A DNA stretch of 64,000 nt from Acinetobacter colistiniresistens (GCF_000413935.1 NZ_KE340380.1:1-64000), one strand, 5' to 3'. Shown: positions 37,897-47,195, counted from the stretch's first letter. Program-made: numbers and translations. The notes: generated by a model not told the origin, from the sequence alone.

Positions 37897-38616
37897 TTAT
37901 TTCAACGAAAAATGATAATTCAAGATCGATAAAGCAACCACTGGTGCTGTTTCTGTTCTTAAAACACGGTCTCCAATACACCAGTTTTTAAAGTGATGCT
38001 GATTCGCAGTAGTAATTTCTGCTTCACTGAGACCGCCTTCAGGGCCAATCAATAATGCGATATCAGGGCTGCTGTTAAGCAGTACATTGGCTTGATCTTT
38101 GTTGGGAGCGAGGACAAAGCGTGATGCGGGTAATTCAGAATTGACCCAATCATTTAAAGAGATAGGGGCGAGAACTTCAGGGACTCGGTTAAGGCCACAC
38201 TGTTCACATGCTGCAATTGCAACAGACTGCCAATGATCGATTTTCTTTTGGTCGCGATCGTATTTTAATCGCATTTCACAGCGTTCGCTGGTGAGTAACT
38301 GAATCGTTGTAACACCGAGCTCAGTTGCTTTCTGGATCGCATAATCCATGCGATCACCTTTGCTCATCACTTGCCCTAGAATAACCTGAAAAGGTGCTGT
38401 GCGATCGACTGGATCAAACTGATCTACTGAAACAAAAGCATTTTTCTTATTGATTTCAGTCAGTGTTACGATATATTCACCACCTTTTCCATTAAAAAAG
38501 ATGGCTTGTTCTTGTTCTTTTGCACGGAGTACACGAACCCAATGGTGAAATACCGATTCAGTTAATTCAATGGTATTGCCAGTGTTTAATTCAGTTTCGA
38601 TATAAAAACGATTCAT
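37897..38616 (-). CDS. rsmE: 16S rRNA m3U1498 methyltransferase RsmE
   Basis: Methylates U1498 of 16S rRNA. From ATG 38616 (MNRFYIETELNTGN) it has 239 residues. N-terminal PUA-like domain (VFHHWVRVLRAKEQ), then the SPOUT fold with ILGQVMSKGDRMDYAIQKATELGV near 90, and the knot signature IGPEGGLSEAEI near 192 followed by IGDRVLRTETAPVVALSIL. A TTG 7 codons upstream overlaps metF and is less likely. It lies 22 bp after metF and is probably co-transcribed. Confidence 0.95.
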   Translation of the reverse strand: MNRFYIETELNTGNTIELTESVFHHWVRVLRAKEQEQAIFFNGKGGEYIVTLTEINKKNAFVSVDQFDPVDRTAPFQVILGQVMSKGDRMDYAIQKATELGVTTIQLLTSERCEMRLKYDRDQKKIDHWQSVAIAACEQCGLNRVPEVLAPISLNDWVNSELPASRFVLAPNKDQANVLLNSSPDIALLIGPEGGLSEAEITTANQHHFKNWCIGDRVLRTETAPVVALSILNYHFSLK

Positions 38617-38638
38617 GCTTGGGTCGTGCTCGTACAAA

Positions 38639-39475
38639 TTAGTTTAAACCAAGATCAACAACGAGTTGTCGAGTTGGCTCTGTTTGATTCATTGAATAGA
38701 AGTGCAGGGTTGGTGCGCCACCCGCAATCAAGCGTTCACAAAGTTTCACAATCACTTCATGACCAAAAGCTTTGATGCTCTCGCTGTCATCGCCATAAGC
38801 TGCCAGTTGCTTACGAATCCAACGCGGAATTTCTGCACCAGTCCCATCGGCAAAGCGGATCAGGTTGCTTGCGTTGGTGATCGGCATAATACCTGGTGCG
38901 ACTGGAATATTCACGCCAGCTTTGGCAATACGCTCGATAAAATAGAAATAGGCATCTGGATTGAAGAAAAATTGAGTAATACCTGCGTTCGCACCAGCAT
39001 TTACCTTTTCAACAAAACGTTGAATATCACCATCAAAGGTGTCAGCTTGGGGATGCATTTCAGGATAGGCCGCCACTTCGATATGGAAGTGATCACCTGA
39101 ATGTTCACGAATAAAGCGAACTAAGTCTTGGGCATAAGGTAATTCACCTAGACCGACCTGACCTGATGGTAAGTCACCACGTAATGCGACAATGCGATCA
39201 ATACCTTGAGATTTATATAAATCTAAAAGTTCAGCGATACGAACCTTATCATCACCAATACAAGACAAATGCGGTGCGACAGGCGTGCCTTTGCCATTAA
39301 ATTCATTAATCGCCGCTAAAGTGCGTTCACGAGTAGAACCACCTGCGCCATACGTAATCGAGAAAAATTCTGGATTTAATAATTGTAATTCTTGATGAAC
39401 AGTTTTTAATTTTTCCGCACCAGCATCAGTTTTGGGTGGGAAAAATTCAAAAGAAATAGGAACACGTTTTGTCAT
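38639..39475 (-). CDS. metF: 5,10-methylenetetrahydrofolate reductase MetF
   Basis: Reduces methylene-THF to methyl-THF, the methyl donor for methionine. 278 residues. Start PISFEFFPPKTDAGAEKL with the catalytic Glu, FSITYGAGGSTRERT near 38, ALRGDLPSG near 96, and INITQFFF-like AGITQFFFNPDAYFYF near 166 all match. Downstream of ahcY, which recycles SAH to homocysteine; the two enzymes meet in the methionine cycle. A terminator lies between them, so metF is likely expressed at a lower level from read-through or its own promoter. Confidence 0.96.
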   Translation of the reverse strand: MTKRVPISFEFFPPKTDAGAEKLKTVHQELQLLNPEFFSITYGAGGSTRERTLAAINEFNGKGTPVAPHLSCIGDDKVRIAELLDLYKSQGIDRIVALRGDLPSGQVGLGELPYAQDLVRFIREHSGDHFHIEVAAYPEMHPQADTFDGDIQRFVEKVNAGANAGITQFFFNPDAYFYFIERIAKAGVNIPVAPGIMPITNASNLIRFADGTGAEIPRWIRKQLAAYGDDSESIKAFGHEVIVKLCERLIAGGAPTLHFYSMNQTEPTRQLVVDLGLN

Positions 39476-39510
39476 TTCAAATCCTTTTTAAAATCGCTCG
39501 GAAATTTTAG

Positions 39511-39540
39511 AAAAAAGGGCAGTCCGTAAAACGTCTGCCC
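39511..39540 (-). terminator. intrinsic terminator between ahcY and metF
   Basis: Minus strand: GGGCAG (39535-39540), inner CGT/ACG pair, CTGCCC, then six T's. It lies 9 bp past the ahcY stop, so part of the riboswitch-controlled transcript ends before metF. Confidence 0.8.
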
Positions 39541-39548
39541 TGATTTTC

Positions 39549-40931
39549 TTAGTATTTATAAGCGTCAGATTTGAACGGACCTTCGACAGGAACGCCAAGG
39601 TAATCTGCTTGTACTTGCGTCAATTGCGTTAATACACCGCCAAAGCCAACGACCATTGCAGCAGCAACTTCTTCATCTAATTTCTTAGGAAGCACTTCTA
39701 CACGAATTGCAGCTTGTTTCTGATCAGCAGGTAAATCAGCAAATTTCTCAGCAAATAAATGCATTTGACCTAATACTTGGTTAGCAAAAGAACCATCCAT
39801 GACACGTGATGGGTGGCCTGTTGCATTGCCAAGGTTCACTAAACGACCTTCAGAAAGAAGAATCAAGTAGTTATTTTCGTCTTCTGAACGATAGACTTGG
39901 TGGACTTGAGGTTTTACTTCAACCCACTTATAACCACGGAGGTAGGCAGTGTCAATTTCTGTATCGAAGTGACCGATGTTACACACCACAGCACCCGCTT
40001 TTAAGCTATCTAACATTGCAGAATCACATACGTGGTAGTTACCAGTCGTCGTGACAACAAGGTCAGTATTGCCTAATAAATCGTGGTTGATGTCTTCTTT
40101 TTTGCCAGTTTGCGCACCATTTTTGTATGGAGATACAACTTCATACCCATCCATGCAAGCTTGCATTGCACAAATTGGGTCAACTTCAGTCACGCGAACG
40201 ATCATGCCTTCTTGACGTAAAGATTGTGCAGAACCTTTACCTACGTCACCATAACCGATCACAAGCGCACGACGACCAGAAAGCAACATGTCAGTCGCAC
40301 GTTTGATCGCATCGTTTAATGAGTGGCGGCAACCGTATTTGTTGTCATTTTTCGATTTAGTGATCGAATCATTCACATTGATTGCAGGGACTTTAAGCGA
40401 ACCGTCTTTCCACATTTCTAACAGGCGTTGTACACCTGTTGTCGTTTCTTCGGTAATGCCGTGAATACGTTCTAAAAGCGCAGGGTATTTGTCATGAACA
40501 AGTGCAGTTAAGTCACCGCCATCGTCCAAGATCATGTTGGCATCCCAAGGTTGACCATTGACATTGATCTGTTGTTCTAGGCACCAAACATATTCTTCTT
40601 CAGTTTCGCCTTTCCAAGCAAAAACAGGAACACCGCTTGCAGCGATTGCAGCAGCAGCATGGTCTTGAGTAGAGAAGATGTTGCAAGACGTCCAACGCAC
40701 TTCTGCGCCAAGTTCAACCAAGGTCTCAATGAGAACGGCAGTCTGGATTGTCATGTGGATACAACCCAAGATTTTTGCGCCAGCAAGTGGTTTAGCCGCT
40801 GAATAACGCTTACGTAAGCCAATCAAAGCTGGCATTTCTGCTTCAGCAAGTTTGATCTCTTTACGACCGTAGTCAGCAAGGGAAATATCAGCAACTTTAT
40901 AATCTGTAAATGAAGCATTCACCGCGTTCAT
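39549..40931 (-). CDS. ahcY: S-adenosylhomocysteine hydrolase AhcY
   Basis: Hydrolyses SAH to adenosine and homocysteine, with NAD as internal cofactor. 460 residues. Motifs: [16 protein letters not shown] near 56, [15 protein letters not shown] near 82, [26 protein letters not shown] near 197, the NAD-binding [12 protein letters not shown] near 230, and the C-terminal [13 protein letters not shown], in which the lysine and tyrosine complete the neighbour's NAD site. A strong AGGAGA ribosome binding site precedes the ATG. The upstream leader matches the SAH riboswitch. Confidence 0.98.
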   Translation of the reverse strand: MNAVNASFTDYKVADISLADYGRKEIKLAEAEMPALIGLRKRYSAAKPLAGAKILGCIHMTIQTAVLIETLVELGAEVRWTSCNIFSTQDHAAAAIAASGVPVFAWKGETEEEYVWCLEQQINVNGQPWDANMILDDGGDLTALVHDKYPALLERIHGITEETTTGVQRLLEMWKDGSLKVPAINVNDSITKSKNDNKYGCRHSLNDAIKRATDMLLSGRRALVIGYGDVGKGSAQSLRQEGMIVRVTEVDPICAMQACMDGYEVVSPYKNGAQTGKKEDINHDLLGNTDLVVTTTGNYHVCDSAMLDSLKAGAVVCNIGHFDTEIDTAYLRGYKWVEVKPQVHQVYRSEDENNYLILLSEGRLVNLGNATGHPSRVMDGSFANQVLGQMHLFAEKFADLPADQKQAAIRVEVLPKKLDEEVAAAMVVGFGGVLTQLTQVQADYLGVPVEGPFKSDAYKY

Positions 40932-40969
40932 CAGGATCTCCTAGAAAAAATAGTATGGATCATTCTGTT

Positions 40970-41068
40970 CGCGGATGCCGTTGTTGGTTAAAAACGAGTG
41001 TCTAACCGATCGTCGAGCCTGGCAAATTGATCTTTAGTGCCGATCAATTGTCGCAGCATCCCTCGACT
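40970..41068 (-). promoter_or_regulatory. SAH riboswitch upstream of ahcY
   Basis: On the minus strand the leader reads GTCGAGGGATGCTGCGAC, hairpin ATTGATC/GATCAAT, TTGCCAGGCTCGAC, hairpin GGTTA/TAACC, then AACGGCATCCGC. GTCGAG pairs with CTCGAC (P1) and GGATGC with GCATCC (pseudoknot); the GAGG, CTGCGAC, GCCAGGCTCG and AACGGC blocks are the family's conserved core. SAH riboswitches turn on ahcY-type genes when SAH accumulates. Its 3' end lies 39 bp from the ahcY start. Confidence 0.93.
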
Positions 41069-41234
41069 GGCCATTATGATACTTGGAAATTGCGTTGGTT
41101 CCAATAATATTTTGTATGAAATGCTTAGAAAATGAGGGATTAAATCGAAGGGGAGAAATGTTTAAATTTTTTAGACTTCATCTATCAGGATTCCAAAATC
41201 CTTTTGCAATCCTGATCTATTAGAAATTTGGTCA

Positions 41235-41441
41235 TTAGGCTTTTAAGTGGTCTTCGAATTCTTCGCCAAGCTGCATTGCCAAGGCATTACCGGATAAGTC
41301 ACATGTAACTAGACCATATTCTTTTTTAAAGCTAAATGTAAAACCACGGTTATCTGTCAGATTTTTAACCGAATAGCCTAATTTTTCTAGCCAAATACGG
41401 AAAGCCAATACGTTTTTTGCTTTAACAACTCTGTTTTTCAT
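41235..41441 (-). CDS. hypothetical protein, 68 aa
   Basis: A small soluble protein, basic at the N-terminus (MKNRVVKAKNVLAFRIWLEKLGYSVK) and acidic at the C-terminus (QLGEEFEDHLKA). The ATG at 41441 has a near-perfect ribosome binding site (AAGGAGA, 7 nt spacing), which supports a real gene; the alternative start at 41462 lies before that site. The central part, GFTFSFKKEYGLVTCDLSG, looks like a beta hairpin. No family is recognised. It stands alone upstream of the ahcY leader. Confidence 0.7.
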   Translation of the reverse strand: MKNRVVKAKNVLAFRIWLEKLGYSVKNLTDNRGFTFSFKKEYGLVTCDLSGNALAMQLGEEFEDHLKA

Positions 41442-41680
41442 GACAGATCTCCTTGTGAACATGTAAATATTAATAAGGGCCGGTTAAAATTTTTTAAAGG
41501 GGGATTGCATAGATTTATTTTTCCACATGTAAATAATGTAAGTTGAGCGTAATTTTTATAGAGAGAACGTTATCTGGTGTTTATTTATATTTTTGATTTT
41601 ATTTGATTATTTGGTTTTGTTTTTTGGAAATTTAAGCTCGGATATTTTATAAATTGAGCCAGATAAATGTAAAAAATAAT

Positions 41681-41716
41681 TTCATTTTCCACTTTTAACA
41701 AAAAATGGAAAATGAA
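41681..41716 (-). terminator. AT-rich intrinsic terminator after gloB
   Basis: Arms TTCATTTTCCA (41681-41691) and TGGAAAATGAA (41706-41716), 11 bp, followed on the minus strand by ATTATTTTTTAC. It lies 22 bp past the gloB stop. Confidence 0.7.
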
Positions 41717-41738
41717 TCGTTTAAATTTAATGCATTCA

Positions 41739-42470
41739 TTAGAACTGATCTTTCAAACTGCGGATATGTGCAAAATCTTCGGCACTTTCGGTACGCAAAA
41801 ATGGATTGGTTTCGAGTTCTAATTCAATGGTACTTGGTAAGGTGATTTGATCGGCCGCTCTCAGTGCTCGAACCTGTTTGATGCGCTGTTGTAATGCCGC
41901 GTTATGCGGTTCAACCGTAACCGCAAATTCTGCGTTGGCAAGTGTGTACTCATGTGTGCAATAGACTTTGGTTTGAATAGGCAAGGCGGCTAGACGATTT
42001 AATGAGTGATACATTTGTTCAGCTGTACCTTCAAATAGGCGGCCACAACCCATTGCGAACAAGGTATCACCACTAAACAGTGTCTCTATTTTTTCAATAA
42101 AATAAACAATATGACCTAGGGTATGACCTGGCGTTGCAATAATTTCAACTTTTAAATCATTAAAATGAAAATGATCGTCATTTTGCAAAGGGTTTGAAAT
42201 TAGCGAAATTTTACTGAGTTCATCTCTTGGGCCATAGACCATAATATTTTGATCTGCGAGTAAACCTTCGACTCCACCTGTATGATCTTTATGCCAATGT
42301 GTCAACCAAATCTGTTTCAGCTTGAGCTGGTTTTTTTCACAAAATTCGATCACCAAATCTGCTTCGGTCGGGTCAATTGCAACCACCTCTTGCGCCTCGG
42401 TATCTTCCAATAACCAAATATAGTTTTTTAAGGCATTTTTGACATCAATTGCATGAATTTTATAATGCAT
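41739..42470 (-). CDS. gloB: hydroxyacylglutathione hydrolase GloB (glyoxalase II)
   Basis: Hydrolyses S-lactoylglutathione to lactate and glutathione, the second step of methylglyoxal detoxification. 243 residues of the metallo-beta-lactamase fold. The metal-binding THWHKDHTGG is near residue 57, GHTLGHIVYF near 115 supplies another histidine, SGDTLFAMGCGRLFEG near 135 the bridging aspartate, and THEYTLANAEF near 173 the last histidine. It stands alone. Confidence 0.94.
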   Translation of the reverse strand: MHYKIHAIDVKNALKNYIWLLEDTEAQEVVAIDPTEADLVIEFCEKNQLKLKQIWLTHWHKDHTGGVEGLLADQNIMVYGPRDELSKISLISNPLQNDDHFHFNDLKVEIIATPGHTLGHIVYFIEKIETLFSGDTLFAMGCGRLFEGTAEQMYHSLNRLAALPIQTKVYCTHEYTLANAEFAVTVEPHNAALQQRIKQVRALRAADQITLPSTIELELETNPFLRTESAEDFAHIRSLKDQF

Positions 42471-42833
42471 AGCCGAATCCTAAATCTTTTGTTCCGGGTG
42501 GTTATTGCGAGTTGGGTACTGAATGTTAGTGCCTGATTCTAGTTTAAGTGTAAATGCTGCTGAGTGCAAAAAAGTAGAATAAAGTTGAAAGCAAAAGGCT
42601 GACGATTTCGGGCAAATGTTGACAGCAAACTTCAGTCGATATCTTTCTCGTTGACAAGCATCCTGTTTTCCATGAAGATGGAATTAAAGTTTATAAGTTA
42701 ATGATTTATATTCATCTTTGGTCGTATAAGAATAGTTAATTAAAGCTAAATAATGTGAATGATGAAGCAAGCATCGTACAGATCATTTGCGATAGATGAA
42801 AATTGATAAATCAGAATAACAAGAGAGGGAATC
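42471..42833. other. intergenic region with divergent promoters
   Basis: No gene is visible in these 363 bp between gloB and the unknown coupled gene. Two TTGACA boxes (near 42618 and 42652) look like -35 hexamers for plus-strand transcription, but no well-spaced consensus -10 follows either. Nothing else is recognised. Confidence 0.4.
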
Positions 42834-43820
42834 ATGTCTGAGATGGTCGACCATGAAGTGGTCGTTATTTTTAAAAAATATTTATATCCGCTCTCTGCCA
42901 AACTTACAGAAATGCTGAATGAGCATTTTAGTCACCAAACCGAGCGACGGGGTTGTGGCTATACACAAGCCACCCGTGTAATTGCAGAATTTGTTTCACA
43001 GGCACGTGATCCAATGGGGTTTCAGGATTTACGCATTTTTGAAGATTATGATACGAAGACGTTAAAAAATCTTCTCAATCAAAGTTCATCTTATGGTTTA
43101 GTGCTGCAGACATGGCGTAATCTGGATCTTAACGCTGATGTTCAGCAGTGTTTGCAACGTTTAAATCCACAAGAGGGCTTTGCGCAGAATTTACAACAGG
43201 AAATTGAGTTTCAGTCCACACTTAGACATATACATCAATATGCCGAGCGAGAAGAAAGTAAACTGATTTGCCAGTTGCTGACGGATATTATTTTGCCTCA
43301 AGATGCAGCAGTGCTGGATATGATTGATTGCCAATCCTTAGCAGAAAAGCCTAAAGTCGGTTCTTGTCCCATGGCAGAAAAATTCTTCCTGCGTATCGCA
43401 CATCATCGCTTACTCAGGCAGGGGGAAATCAATATCTTTGTGGATGAGCATGAACAACCAATCATGATAGAAAAGCTCAATATGGGAGATAATCATTCCT
43501 GTATCAGCTTAGTACCTTTGATGATGAATGGGGTGCGTTTACCTGCGGGTAGTTTATTTTCAGCCGACTATGATATTGAGCAACTGGTTAAACACAAAAA
43601 TAAGCAGTACAAAGGCTATGTGATCCCGATTGCTGAAATGAGTGGTTTTTGGTTTTTGCGTCTAACTACTTTGGCTGTGTCACCTGAAAATCGGGCACGT
43701 GCTTTTGGATATCATTTTAAACAACAGGTGGATAATGGATTGTTCCGACCGGATAGTACTGAATTAAGTCAGTTGATGGACATTGCGCATGATCAAATTT
43801 ACGTAGGACATCCATGCTAA
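42834..43820 (+). CDS. hypothetical protein, 328 aa, coupled to an HDAC-family gene
   Basis: I do not recognise a domain. The N-terminal third is helical and charged (MVDHEVVVIFKKYLYPLSAKLTEMLNEHF). The middle has FQSTLRHIHQYAEREESKLICQLLTDII. The C-terminal half is beta-rich, with INIFVDEHEQPIMIEKLNMGDNHSCIS and YVIPIAEMSGFWFLRLTTLAVS. No signal peptide or membrane helix is seen, so it is cytoplasmic. A start site with GAGAGGGA just upstream supports ATG 42834. Its last 7 bases overlap the start of the next gene, so the two proteins are made together and probably act in one process, perhaps a regulatory partner or substrate of the deacetylase. Confidence 0.7.
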   Translation: MSEMVDHEVVVIFKKYLYPLSAKLTEMLNEHFSHQTERRGCGYTQATRVIAEFVSQARDPMGFQDLRIFEDYDTKTLKNLLNQSSSYGLVLQTWRNLDLNADVQQCLQRLNPQEGFAQNLQQEIEFQSTLRHIHQYAEREESKLICQLLTDIILPQDAAVLDMIDCQSLAEKPKVGSCPMAEKFFLRIAHHRLLRQGEINIFVDEHEQPIMIEKLNMGDNHSCISLVPLMMNGVRLPAGSLFSADYDIEQLVKHKNKQYKGYVIPIAEMSGFWFLRLTTLAVSPENRARAFGYHFKQQVDNGLFRPDSTELSQLMDIAHDQIYVGHPC

Positions 43821-44701
43821 AAGCTTGTTATTCGCCGCGTTATTTTGCCCAAACGCACACCAATAGTATGGAAAAACTCACCGCCGTTGCGGATGTGTTA
43901 GCAGCGCAACATATAGCTGAGCTAATTGATCCTGGCATGATCGATGTCGAGTTGCTCAAAAAGTTGCATAATCCTCAGTATGTGGATGCTTTTTTATCTG
44001 GTCAATCTGCATTTGCCACCATACAAGGCTTTAAGCCATGGAATGAGCAGCTTCGGGATGCGATTCTGTCAGTACAGGCAGGGCAATTGGTGGGTGCAGA
44101 GATTGCTTTGAAAGAAGGCATTGCTGCCAATATTGCCCAAGGCTTTCATCATGCTAGCTATGAATCTGGTGCAGCCTATTGTACTTTTAATGGCTTAGCT
44201 CTGGTGGCTAAGCAGTATCCAGAAAAGCGCATTTTCGTTCTGGACTGTGATCAGCATGGTGGAGATGGGACAGCAGTGTTTACCAACCGTATGACAAACT
44301 TGGTCAATTTCGGAATTTTTGGGATTCGCTTTGGTTGTAAAGCCAGTGAACGTAGTTTGACCCGCTATATTCATCCTAAACAGGGGAATTTTGACTTATA
44401 TCGTGAGGCGATCTATGAGGCTTTCCAATATGCATCAGGTTGGGAGGCAGATCTTATGATTTATCAGGCGGGCATGGATTGTCATCAACACGATAAATAT
44501 GGTTCAAAGTGGTTTAGTACCGAATTGCTATTTGAGCGTGATCGGATTGTTTTTGAAATGGCTAAAAAAATGAAAATCCCGATGTTGTTTGTGTTGGCGG
44601 GGGGATATCAGGCACTGGATGATTTAGTGCCGTTACATGTGAATACTTTTAAAGCAGCGAATGAAGTTTATTTTCCATCAGCTCATTTAGTGTTGGCCTA
44701 A
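43814..44701 (+). CDS. histone deacetylase-family (AcuC-like) enzyme
   Basis: A 295-residue zinc hydrolase of the arginase-deacetylase fold, which in bacteria removes acetyl groups from small molecules, polyamines or proteins. The catalytic histidine pair is in AQGFHHASYESG near residue 98, the zinc ligands are in FVLDCDQHGGDGT (Asp-x-Asp-x-His near residue 138) and the second aspartate in YQAGMDCHQHD near 218; the late glycine-rich LFVLAGGYQAL is also typical. It overlaps the upstream unknown gene by 7 bases. It converges with the LysE gene, their 3' ends overlapping by 15 bp. The acetylated substrate is unknown. Confidence 0.88.
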   Translation: MLKACYSPRYFAQTHTNSMEKLTAVADVLAAQHIAELIDPGMIDVELLKKLHNPQYVDAFLSGQSAFATIQGFKPWNEQLRDAILSVQAGQLVGAEIALKEGIAANIAQGFHHASYESGAAYCTFNGLALVAKQYPEKRIFVLDCDQHGGDGTAVFTNRMTNLVNFGIFGIRFGCKASERSLTRYIHPKQGNFDLYREAIYEAFQYASGWEADLMIYQAGMDCHQHDKYGSKWFSTELLFERDRIVFEMAKKMKIPMLFVLAGGYQALDDLVPLHVNTFKAANEVYFPSAHLVLA

Positions 44702-45313
44702 AACGAGAAATAAGCCCAAAGTAATAAAGATTGTCCCGCCTAATATGGACATAAATTTTTGGACACTTTGGGATTTATTCATTTTTGTCATGATGAATTC
44801 AGCAAGAAAAACGCATACCAGATCTGCGGAAATAAAAATCGTATTAACGATTAAACCTAAGAGGATGAATTGTAGCCAGACGGGTGATTCAGAAGTGCTA
44901 TTGATAAATTGAGGTAAAAATGCGAGATAAAAAATTGCAGTTTTAGGGTTTAATACCTCTACCAATATACTTTCTTTCAATGTTTTTTTCGCAATATTTT
45001 GAGGGGAGTTTAACGTACCCGATTTGGGAGTGTCTTTAATGAGTTTTATCCCCAACCAGATCAGCCAACATGCTCCAAGTACTTTAATGACGGTGTATAA
45101 AACTGGAAATAGATGGAACAGTGTCGTAAGTCCCACTGCGGCGGCTATGATATGAGCACATCCTCCTATAAAAAGTCCTAAAGTTGCCATGAAACCAGAT
45201 TTTTGGCCTTTAGCTAAAGTTTGTGCGGCGGTATACAGCATTGCTGGACCAGGAATATAAGCAAAGATAAATGTAGTAATTAAAAAGGTGGTTAGTATTT
45301 CAAGCGACGCCAT
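44687..45313 (-). CDS. LysE/RhtB-family amino acid exporter
   Basis: A 208-residue inner-membrane exporter with about six membrane segments. The N-terminal signature FIFAYIPGPAMLYTAAQTLAKGQKSGF (residues about 15-41) and the charged loop GIKLIKDTPKSG followed by SILVEVLNPKTAIFYLAFLPQF (near 115) are family hallmarks. Substrates in this family are homoserine, threonine, lysine or similar; which one is not decidable. It is transcribed towards the deacetylase gene with an overlapping 3' end. Confidence 0.9.
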   Translation of the reverse strand: MASLEILTTFLITTFIFAYIPGPAMLYTAAQTLAKGQKSGFMATLGLFIGGCAHIIAAAVGLTTLFHLFPVLYTVIKVLGACWLIWLGIKLIKDTPKSGTLNSPQNIAKKTLKESILVEVLNPKTAIFYLAFLPQFINSTSESPVWLQFILLGLIVNTIFISADLVCVFLAEFIMTKMNKSQSVQKFMSILGGTIFITLGLFLVLGQH

Positions 45314-45395
45314 ATTGTTCTCATTGATGGTTTTTAACTTTATTTTAATAGACCATTATTTTATATCAATTGGTCGGTTTTTGAGAATAAAATAA

Positions 45396-45427
45396 AAGGA
45401 ATATATTGAGTTTTCAATATATTCCTT
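45396..45427 (-). terminator. intrinsic terminator of the methionine importer operon
   Basis: A 14-bp perfect stem, AAGGAATATATTGA with TCAATATATTCCTT, followed on the minus strand by TTATTTTATTC. It lies 20 bp past the metI stop. Confidence 0.8.
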
Positions 45428-45447
45428 GATGACACATAGAATACAAG

Positions 45448-46143
45448 TTAGCGTAATTTTGCTAACCAATCACCGAGCATTTGTACTATTTGTACCAGCA
45501 GCAATAATACGATTACGGTTAAAATCACGACACTGGTGTCAAAACGTTGGTAACCATACGAAATGGCCAAGTCACCAATACCGCCTGCACCCACTGCACC
45601 AGCCATTGCCGTTGCACCGATCAGGGAAATTGTACCTGTGGTTAAGTTTAAAATCAGAGAGCTACGTGCTTCTGGAATAATAAACTTAAAAATAATTTGC
45701 CAAGGCGAGGCACCCATTGCCTGAGCCGATTCAACAATGCCTTCATTTACTTCAAGTAATGAAGTTTCAATTAAACGACCGAGATATGGGCCGACATAAA
45801 TGGTTAAAGGCACAATTGCAGCCCACGTCCCAATTGAAGTTCCAACTAACATTTTGGTCAGTGGAATAACGGCAATCAGTAAGATAATGAAGGGAAGGGA
45901 GCGTAGCGCGTTGACGATTGGATTGAGAAAATAATAAATCGCACGATTTTGTAAAATGCCGCCAGTACGTGTCACCACTAAGGTGATGCCTTGAATCAAG
46001 CCCCAAATACAACCAAACAGTAGCGAGAAAAACACCATTTGGAAGGTTTCTTGCAAGGCTGTGACAAACTGGTCAATCGATAGCGAGCTATGCCAAAATG
46101 GTGCTGTGACTTCGGTCAGCCATTGTACAATTAAATCTCTCAT
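45448..46143 (-). CDS. metI: methionine ABC transporter permease MetI
   Basis: The membrane subunit of the D/L-methionine importer. 231 residues, five predicted membrane helices, with LPFIILLIAVIPLTKMLVGTSIGTWAA near residue 80 and the EAA-like docking loop EGIVESAQAMGASPWQIIFKFIIPEA near 140. It overlaps the metN stop in ATGA, so translation is coupled. Last gene of metQ-metN-metI. Confidence 0.95.
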   Translation of the reverse strand: MRDLIVQWLTEVTAPFWHSSLSIDQFVTALQETFQMVFFSLLFGCIWGLIQGITLVVTRTGGILQNRAIYYFLNPIVNALRSLPFIILLIAVIPLTKMLVGTSIGTWAAIVPLTIYVGPYLGRLIETSLLEVNEGIVESAQAMGASPWQIIFKFIIPEARSSLILNLTTGTISLIGATAMAGAVGAGGIGDLAISYGYQRFDTSVVILTVIVLLLLVQIVQMLGDWLAKLR

Positions 46144-47168
46144 TGGCTTACCACTCCAGACTGTTCAACTTTCACCCCTTGGCGCTCAAGAAACGCCACA
46201 GTTTCTTGAATCATGAGTGGATCACCCAATAGCTGGATAAACATTTGACCAATTACCGTACCGTTAATTTCGGTCATATTGGCAAACAAAATATTCAAAC
46301 TGATATCAAACTGCTTAATTGCAGCTTGGATCACGGTTTCCTGCGCCGATGTGCCTAAAAACTGTAAGCTATAAATACTATTATGATGCTGATGCTCAAG
46401 ATTATTCAGAATGTTAATTGGTAATTGTTGTTGCAAAACCGTTTGAATAAAGGTTTTGGTGGTTGGGTGTTGGGGCTGACTGAAGATATCCAGTGTTGGG
46501 CCAGTTTCAATCACATGACCAGCTTCCATCACGGCAACATAATCACAAACAGATTCAATTACATCCATTTCATGAGTCACCATCACAATAGTAATGTTTT
46601 GTTCTTTGTTAATCTTTTTTAACAAGGCTAAAACTGATTTTGTTGTTTGTGGATCAAGTGCAGAGGTGGCTTCGTCACACAATAAGATTTTAGGGTGATT
46701 GGCCAATGCACGTGCAATCCCGACACGTTGTTTTTGACCGCCTGAAAGTTCATCAGGATAAGCATCTTTTTTATGTTTGAGATCGATAAAATCTAGCAGT
46801 TCTGCCAGACGTTTTTCACGCTCAGCTTTACTATGGCCGAGTAATTTAAGTGGCATTTCAATATTTTCAGATACAGTTTTGCTCTGAAGCAGGTTGAAGT
46901 GCTGGAAGATCATGCCGATATTTGCACGTTCTTGACGAAGGGTGCGCGCATCCATTGCAGTAAAGTCTTTTTGATTAATAATGACCTGTCCCTGAGTTGG
47001 GCGCTCAAGTAAATTAATCAAACGGATAAGCGTACTTTTACCTGCACCACTATAGCCGATAATGCCAAAGATACTACCGTCTGGGATCTCTAAATTGATC
47101 TGATCCAACGCATTGATCGTTTGACCTTTCAACTGATAGTGTTTCGAAATGTTTTTAAATTGGATCAT
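46140..47168 (-). CDS. metN: methionine ABC transporter ATP-binding protein MetN
   Basis: Powers methionine import. 342 residues. Walker A is GYSGAGKSTLI near residue 38, signature LSGGQKQRVGIARAL near 140, Walker B ILLCDEATSALD near 161. The C-terminal NIL domain (about 265-340, from SIYSLQFLGTSAQETVIQAA to LERQGVKVEQSG) binds methionine and inhibits transport when methionine is plentiful. It follows metQ with a 72-bp gap that contains a terminator. Confidence 0.96.
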   Translation of the reverse strand: MIQFKNISKHYQLKGQTINALDQINLEIPDGSIFGIIGYSGAGKSTLIRLINLLERPTQGQVIINQKDFTAMDARTLRQERANIGMIFQHFNLLQSKTVSENIEMPLKLLGHSKAEREKRLAELLDFIDLKHKKDAYPDELSGGQKQRVGIARALANHPKILLCDEATSALDPQTTKSVLALLKKINKEQNITIVMVTHEMDVIESVCDYVAVMEAGHVIETGPTLDIFSQPQHPTTKTFIQTVLQQQLPINILNNLEHQHHNSIYSLQFLGTSAQETVIQAAIKQFDISLNILFANMTEINGTVIGQMFIQLLGDPLMIQETVAFLERQGVKVEQSGVVSQ

Positions 47169-47195
47169 GTTCGTCAGTACTATGGCAGAAAAGAA

